Shown: piece after piece, positions 14,935 to 19,226 of the stretch | How the letters are laid out: each line of letters opens with the position of its first letter | Numbering within the stretch: the stretch's first letter is position 1 | From: Flavobacteriales bacterium UBA3376 | GTDB lineage: Bacteria; Bacteroidota; Bacteroidia; Flavobacteriales; Weeksellaceae | NCBI GenBank assembly: GCA_002359055.1 | Contig: DEQC01000089.1 | Span: 13,079-32,304 of the forward strand | Length of the DNA stretch: 19,226 nucleotides | Direction of reading: 5' to 3' | Notes under the pieces: model-generated | Told to the model about the DNA's origin: nothing | The model's input: only the letters and a program-made list of their open reading frames with translations | Database searches by the model: none | Program-made: the position numbers and the translations under genes

Positions 14935-14958
14935 TTTTTTTGACAAACAGATAGATTG

Positions 14959-14998
14959 AATCCTGTGGTGGAATTTCTTACCATGGGATTTTTATTTT
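14959..14998 (+). terminator. terminator of the SDR gene
   Basis: AATCCTGTGG (14959-14968) pairs with CCATGGGATT (14981-14990), with two G-U wobbles and a 12-base loop, followed by a T-rich run. It sits just before the pyrD promoter box. Confidence 0.7.
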
Positions 14999-15001
14999 CA
15001 T

Positions 15002-15009
15002 TACTTTTG
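15002..15009 (+). promoter_or_regulatory. -7 promoter box before pyrD
   Basis: TACTTTTG is an exact TAnnTTTG match ending 17 bases before the ATG at 15027. No good -33 element is visible; the upstream side is occupied by the SDR terminator. Confidence 0.5.
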
Positions 15010-15026
15010 CCAAAGATTTTCAAAAT

Positions 15027-16055
15027 ATGTACAAATCCATCATTCGACCTCTATTGTTTAGATTTGATCCTGAAAGAGTACATCACTTCACTTTTTCATT
15101 GCTGAAAATTTCACATAAAATTCCATTCGTTGCTTCGATTTGTAAGAATAAATTCACCATTGAACACAAAGCGTTGGAGAGAGAGGTTTTTGGATTGAAA
15201 TTTAAAAATCCAGTCGGATTGGCTGCAGGATTTGATAAAGATGCTAAACTTTATAAAGAACTTTCGAACCTTGGATTTGGATTCATCGAAATCGGTACAA
15301 TTACTCCCAAAGCTCAGCCTGGAAATCCGAAAAAACGTTTGTTTCGACTGAAAGAAGACAGTGGGATTATCAATCGAATGGGATTCAATAACGATGGAGT
15401 AGAAAATGCGGTTAAAAGATTGAAAAACAATAAAAATGTTTTGATCGGTGGAAATATTGGGAAAAATAAGTTAACGCCTAACGAAAATGCAATCGATGAT
15501 TATTTGATATGCTTCGAAAAATTATTTCCAGTCGTTGATTATTTTGTAGTAAATGTAAGCAGTCCAAATACTCCAAACCTAAGAGAATTACAAGATAAAA
15601 AACCATTGATGGATTTGTTGCAAACTCTGCAAAACAAAAATTTATCTAAAACTCAAACCAAACCAATTTTATTGAAAATCGCTCCTGATTTGAGCGATGA
15701 TCAATTGATGGATATAATTGAAATTGTTCAAATAACTAAAATCGCAGGAGTAATTGCAACCAATACTACGATTTCACGAGATGATTTAATTTCTAAAAAT
15801 CAAAAAGAAAGTGGAGGATTAAGCGGTAAACCACTTACAAAAAGATCGACTGAAGTCATTCGATTTTTGGCTGATAAAAGCAATCGTTCTTTCCCAATTA
15901 TTGGAGTAGGAGGTATACATTCGCCTCAAGATGCAATAGAAAAATTGGAAGCTGGTGCTTCTTTGGTTCAAATTTATACAGGTTTTATATACGAAGGTCC
16001 TTCATTGGTAAAGAAAATCAATCGAGCTGTAATTGAGCATTTTGGGAAAAATTAA
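15027..16055 (+). CDS. pyrD: dihydroorotate dehydrogenase (quinone), class 2
   Basis: Oxidises dihydroorotate to orotate in pyrimidine synthesis, passing electrons to membrane quinone. The 342 residues include the N-terminal extension (about 1-45, RPLLFRFDPERVHHFTFSLL) that marks the membrane-associated class 2 enzymes. Other features are the FMN/substrate start NPVGLAAGFDKDAKLYKEL at 61-79, NRMGFNNDG at 116-124, the catalytic-base region NVSSPNTPNLR at 176-186 (S179 by comparison with E. coli S175), and the FMN-phosphate motifs GVGGIHSPQDA and QIYTGFIYEGP near the end. There are no other pyr genes nearby, so it is an isolated gene with its own promoter. Confidence 0.96.
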   Translation: MYKSIIRPLLFRFDPERVHHFTFSLLKISHKIPFVASICKNKFTIEHKALEREVFGLKFKNPVGLAAGFDKDAKLYKELSNLGFGFIEIGTITPKAQPGNPKKRLFRLKEDSGIINRMGFNNDGVENAVKRLKNNKNVLIGGNIGKNKLTPNENAIDDYLICFEKLFPVVDYFVVNVSSPNTPNLRELQDKKPLMDLLQTLQNKNLSKTQTKPILLKIAPDLSDDQLMDIIEIVQITKIAGVIATNTTISRDDLISKNQKESGGLSGKPLTKRSTEVIRFLADKSNRSFPIIGVGGIHSPQDAIEKLEAGASLVQIYTGFIYEGPSLVKKINRAVIEHFGKN

Positions 16056-16083
16056 ATTTTAGTTTCTTTCATTTTAGTTTCTT
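16056..16083 (+). repeat. 13-base direct repeat before the GH92 gene
   Basis: ATTTTAGTTTCTT occurs at 16056-16068 and again at 16071-16083, 15 bases apart start to start, directly ahead of and touching the -7 box at 16083-16090. It could be a binding site or a local duplication. Confidence 0.5.
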
Positions 16084-16090
16084 AAATTTG
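16083..16090 (+). promoter_or_regulatory. -7 promoter box before the GH92 gene
   Basis: TAAATTTG is an exact TAnnTTTG match ending 26 bases before the ATG at 16117. TTAG within the upstream direct repeat lies at about -33 spacing. Confidence 0.5.
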
Positions 16091-16116
16091 GGTACAACTC
16101 TAAAACTACTAAACCC

Positions 16117-18936
16117 ATGAAAGAAATTTACTCTCTATTCATTCGACTACTATTGCTATTTTTTTTATTGCCTCAAACCATTTTTTCTCAAAATTATCAT
16201 CAATACGTAAACCCATTCATCGGAACAGGCGGACATGGCCACACTTATCCTGGAGCGACTCTTCCTTTCGGAATGGTGCAATTGTCACCTGATACCCGAA
16301 TCGATGGAAGTTGGGACGGTTGCAGTGGTTATCATTATTCGGACAATATTATTTACGGATTTTCTCATACGCATTTGAGTGGAACAGGTGTTTCTGATTA
16401 TGGTGATATCATGCTGATGCCAACTATGGAAGTCGATAAAATAGACGCTGATGAATATTCATCTTTTTTTAGAAAATCAAACGAATCTGCCTCGGCTGGA
16501 TTTTATGAAGTTTATTTGGATAAACACGATATCAATGTCGAACTAACTGCTTCCACAAGAGTGGGTTTTCATAGATATACTTTCAATCGAAGTGGAAAAG
16601 CCAATGTGATTTTAAATTTAAGACACAGGGATAAATTGATCAATGGTAAAATAAGAGTCATTGACAATAGAACCTTGGAAGTTTATCGCGCAAGTACTGC
16701 TTGGGCAGAAAATCAACAAGTTTGGGCGAGAATTGAATTCAATCAACCCATGGAATTTGGAAGGGTTTCTATCAGCCAAAATACATACGATTTAGGAATT
16801 ATCAATCCAGTCATAGAAGATGGTTTGATCATTTCGAGAGATGTTAAAAAAGGCGATAAACTAAAGGTGAAAGTTTCTCTTTCTTTTACAGGATTTAAAG
16901 GAGCCGAATTGAATGCATCCGAAATTCCGCATTGGAACTTTAGTTCAGTTAAAAAAGACGCTGAAGATATTTGGAATGAACAATTGTCAAAAATCGAAGT
17001 TACATCGGACAGCGAGGATAAATTGAAGATTTTTTATACAGCTCTTTACCACACCATGTTACAACCCAATATCGCTTCGGATATCGATGGGAAATATATG
17101 GGTAGGGATTTCAAAGTTCATCAAACCGATGGTCATGATTATTACACCGTTTTTTCGCTTTGGGACACTTTCAGGGCAGTTCATCCACTTTATACTTTGA
17201 TTGAAAGAGAAAGAACAGTTGATTTTATCAAAACCTTTTTGTTGCAATATGAACAAGGAGGTCGTTTGCCGGTTTGGGAATTGGCTTCGAACGAAACCGA
17301 TACCATGATTGGATACCATGCTGTTTCTGTTATGGCAGACGCTATGGTCAAAGGAATTACAGGTTTTGATTATAGAAAAGCCTTTGAAGCTGCACTTCAT
17401 AGTTCAGATCTCGATATTTTCGGACTTGATGCGTATAAAGAGAAACGAATGATCGGTGTAGAAGATGAAGCAGAAAGTGTTTCTAAAACTTTGGAATATG
17501 CGTATGACGATTGGTGCATTGCTCAGATGGCAGCAATTCTAAAGGAAAAAAGAGCGTATGACTATTTTATGAAACGTTCACAGAATTGGAAAAATCTATT
17601 TGATCCTGAAACTCATTTGATGCGACCGAAGAAAAATGGATCTTGGATAAAACCATTTGATCCGCGAGAAGTCAACAATCATTTTACAGAAGCCAATGCT
17701 TGGCAATATTCTTTTTTTGTGCCTCATAATGTTGAAGAATTAATTGAATTTCATGGTGGAAAAGCAAAATTTGAAAAGAAATTGGATGAAATGTTTAGTC
17801 TTCCATCCAAAACAACGGGTCGACAACAAGTCGATATTACAGGTTTAATCGGGCAATATGCACATGGAAACGAACCGAGTCATCATATTGCATATTTGTA
17901 TAATTATGTCGATAAACCACATAAAACCAAACAGAAAGTTCATTATATATTGGATCAATTTTATAAAAATACACCCGACGGTTTGATTGGCAATGAAGAT
18001 TGTGGGCAAATGAGTGCTTGGTATGTTCTGAGTTCTATAGGAATTTATCCAGTGGCTCCAGCTTCGTTGAAATGGCAAACAGTTGAACCTTATTTCGATA
18101 AAATTAAAATCAATTTGGAAGATGGAAGTGAGAGAATTATTACAAAAAATACTCCATTGGCTGAATTAGAAATTTTAGGTTTTGAAGAAGTTGAACCTAT
18201 TTCTTTTGCTGAAGTCGAAAAAATAGTTCCTCTGCCGTATTTTGAATTCAAAAGTCAGTCTTTTGTGGATGAACTTACTGTAACAATTAAATCTTTGAAT
18301 CCAAATGAAAAAGTTTTTTATGCCATTGATGATGATCCTTTCTTTGACGGATATTTTTTAGAATATACTCAGCCGATTATAATCAATGAAACTTCCACAA
18401 TTCATGCGTATAGCAATCGGGACAATTATAAAAGTAGAAAAGTAAAAGCAACATTTTATCAAAGACCTTTTGATTATTCGATTAAATTAACCAAGAATCC
18501 TCATCCGATGTATGCTTTGGGTGGTGCTGAGATTCTTTTAGATGGTATGAAAGCTGATTTAGATTGGAGAAAAGGTGATTGGTTAGGTTTTCAGAAAGAT
18601 GATTTCGAAGCGATTATTGATTTGAAAGAAGTGAAGGAAATCAATATGCTTTCAGCCAACTTCCTTCAAGATGCTCGCTCATGGATAATTTTACCAAAAA
18701 AATTAAAAGTTTATACTTCTAATAATGGAAAAAATTATGAATTATTTGGTGAAAACGATTCAAAATTAAGAGCAACTGACGAAAAAGTTCAATCGGAAAC
18801 CATAGTTGTTAATGGACCAAGAACTGAAGCACGATATATAAAAGTAGTGGCGGAGAACTTCGGACCTTTGCCTGATTCTCATATAAGTGCCGGAGAAAGT
18901 GCTTATATTTTTATCGATGAAATCAATATCAAATAA
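16117..18936 (+). CDS. secreted GH92 alpha-mannosidase with C-terminal accessory domains
   Basis: A 939-residue glycoside hydrolase of family 92, calcium-dependent exo-alpha-mannosidases that trim mannose from N-glycans and mannans. A signal peptide (about 1-24, ending TIFSQ) sends it to the periplasm or surface. The N-terminal GH92 domain starts at VNPFIGTGGHGHTYPGA (31-47) and includes GYHYSDNIIYGFSHTHLSG (71-89). The catalytic domain has SLWDTFRAVHP (347-357), FTEANAWQY (523-531, the likely acid E525), HGNEPSHH (583-590) and GNEDCGQMSAWY (625-636, base and calcium region). After about 680 come extra parts: a chitobiase-C-like segment around 735-785 and an F5/8-type (CBM32-like) domain at about 800-939. 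No SusC/SusD genes are beside it, and no type IX sorting tail is obvious. Confidence 0.93.
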   Translation: MKEIYSLFIRLLLLFFLLPQTIFSQNYHQYVNPFIGTGGHGHTYPGATLPFGMVQLSPDTRIDGSWDGCSGYHYSDNIIYGFSHTHLSGTGVSDYGDIMLMPTMEVDKIDADEYSSFFRKSNESASAGFYEVYLDKHDINVELTASTRVGFHRYTFNRSGKANVILNLRHRDKLINGKIRVIDNRTLEVYRASTAWAENQQVWARIEFNQPMEFGRVSISQNTYDLGIINPVIEDGLIISRDVKKGDKLKVKVSLSFTGFKGAELNASEIPHWNFSSVKKDAEDIWNEQLSKIEVTSDSEDKLKIFYTALYHTMLQPNIASDIDGKYMGRDFKVHQTDGHDYYTVFSLWDTFRAVHPLYTLIERERTVDFIKTFLLQYEQGGRLPVWELASNETDTMIGYHAVSVMADAMVKGITGFDYRKAFEAALHSSDLDIFGLDAYKEKRMIGVEDEAESVSKTLEYAYDDWCIAQMAAILKEKRAYDYFMKRSQNWKNLFDPETHLMRPKKNGSWIKPFDPREVNNHFTEANAWQYSFFVPHNVEELIEFHGGKAKFEKKLDEMFSLPSKTTGRQQVDITGLIGQYAHGNEPSHHIAYLYNYVDKPHKTKQKVHYILDQFYKNTPDGLIGNEDCGQMSAWYVLSSIGIYPVAPASLKWQTVEPYFDKIKINLEDGSERIITKNTPLAELEILGFEEVEPISFAEVEKIVPLPYFEFKSQSFVDELTVTIKSLNPNEKVFYAIDDDPFFDGYFLEYTQPIIINETSTIHAYSNRDNYKSRKVKATFYQRPFDYSIKLTKNPHPMYALGGAEILLDGMKADLDWRKGDWLGFQKDDFEAIIDLKEVKEINMLSANFLQDARSWIILPKKLKVYTSNNGKNYELFGENDSKLRATDEKVQSETIVVNGPRTEARYIKVVAENFGPLPDSHISAGESAYIFIDEINIK

Positions 18937-18941
18937 GTGAT

Positions 18942-19226
18942 TTAAACTTCACGATTGATTTCTTTCCAAAGCATATCTTTTAATTCAGTCAAACCTTTTT
19001 GAGCAACGGCTGAAATATAGATGTGTGGAATTTCTGTTGGCAATTGTTCAGAAATTTCAGCTTTTAATTCATCGTCCAGCATATCGCTTTTTGATATGGC
19101 TAAAATTCTTCCTTTGTCCAATAATTCAGGATTGTATTTTCTCAATTCACTGATTAGAATTTCATATTCTTTGGCATGATTTTCTGAATCAGCCGGAATC
19201 AAAAACAATAGAACTGAATTTCTCTC
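18942..19226 (-). CDS. obg: GTPase Obg, C-terminal part (5' end cut off)
   Basis: The last 94 residues of an Obg/CgtA-type GTPase, involved in ribosome assembly; the frame is open to the right edge, so the Obg domain and first G motifs are outside. Seen: ERNSVLLFLIPADSENHAKEYEILISELRKYNPELL, the family's G3-G4 linker, then the G4 position as SKSD (in AISKSDMLD) instead of NKxD, and G5 as YISAVAQKGL. The substitution in G4 is, as I recall, common in Bacteroidota Obg. A TTG at 19208 is internal, not the start. The stop lies five bases from the GH92 stop, tail to tail, without a clear terminator between. Confidence 0.9.
   Translation of the reverse strand, partial: ERNSVLLFLIPADSENHAKEYEILISELRKYNPELLDKGRILAISKSDMLDDELKAEISEQLPTEIPHIYISAVAQKGLTELKDMLWKEINREV

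Noticed and set aside
16117..18936. A polysaccharide utilisation locus around the GH92 gene
   Set aside because: Neighbours are pyrD and obg; no SusC, SusD, sulfatase or regulator gene is present in the window.
19206..19208. TTG at 19208 as the start of a short minus-strand gene
   Set aside because: The upstream codons ERNSVL continue the Obg family sequence to the window edge, so the TTG is an internal Leu codon.

Overview
The window is a stretch of ordinary chromosome from a low-GC member of the Bacteroidota. Three things point there: lineage-typical genes (a DUF4199 membrane protein beside a GT2 glycosyltransferase, the alternative GlmU-like nucleotidyltransferase, a GH92 mannosidase), the absence of clear Shine-Dalgarno sequences, and repeated exact matches to the Bacteroidota -7 promoter element TAnnTTTG upstream of genes. 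I cannot place it below phylum level. No rRNA, tRNA, CRISPR array, insertion sequence or phage gene was seen.

Left part (1-2731, minus strand): a co-directional run aroB, msrB (as a lipoprotein), a DUF4199 membrane protein and a GT2 glycosyltransferase cut by the window edge. The last two overlap in a TAATG junction. Divergent from aroB is a GlmU-like protein (2817-3986, plus), and the matching GlmM phosphoglucosamine mutase lies at 8425-9807. Together these probably make UDP-GlcNAc.

Centre (4118-8315, plus): a cystathionine-beta-synthase-like enzyme is followed 83 bp later by an alpha-oxoamine synthase. This pair matches the first two steps of capnine (sulfonolipid) synthesis described in gliding Bacteroidota: CapA makes cysteate, and CapB condenses it with a fatty acyl thioester. 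This is the most interesting unit in the window, but it is a known pathway rather than a new one. A hairpin separates the two genes. Dihydrolipoyl dehydrogenase follows as its own unit between terminators.

Right part: homogentisate 1,2-dioxygenase (minus, convergent with glmM across an 18-bp bidirectional terminator), with a palindrome sitting on its predicted -7 box; a small TPR protein; an RsmB/NOP-type RNA methyltransferase with a near-leaderless promoter; and a secreted YceI protein. On the plus strand are an SDR dehydrogenase, class 2 dihydroorotate dehydrogenase and a large secreted GH92 alpha-mannosidase. The minus-strand C-terminal end of the GTPase Obg runs off the right edge. A roughly 190-bp island at 13126-13321 is not explained.

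Most of the genes are housekeeping or single-gene units, each with its own promoter and terminator. I found no convincing undescribed system. The observations most worth testing are the capnine pair, the hmgA operator, the leaderless promoters and the unexplained island.
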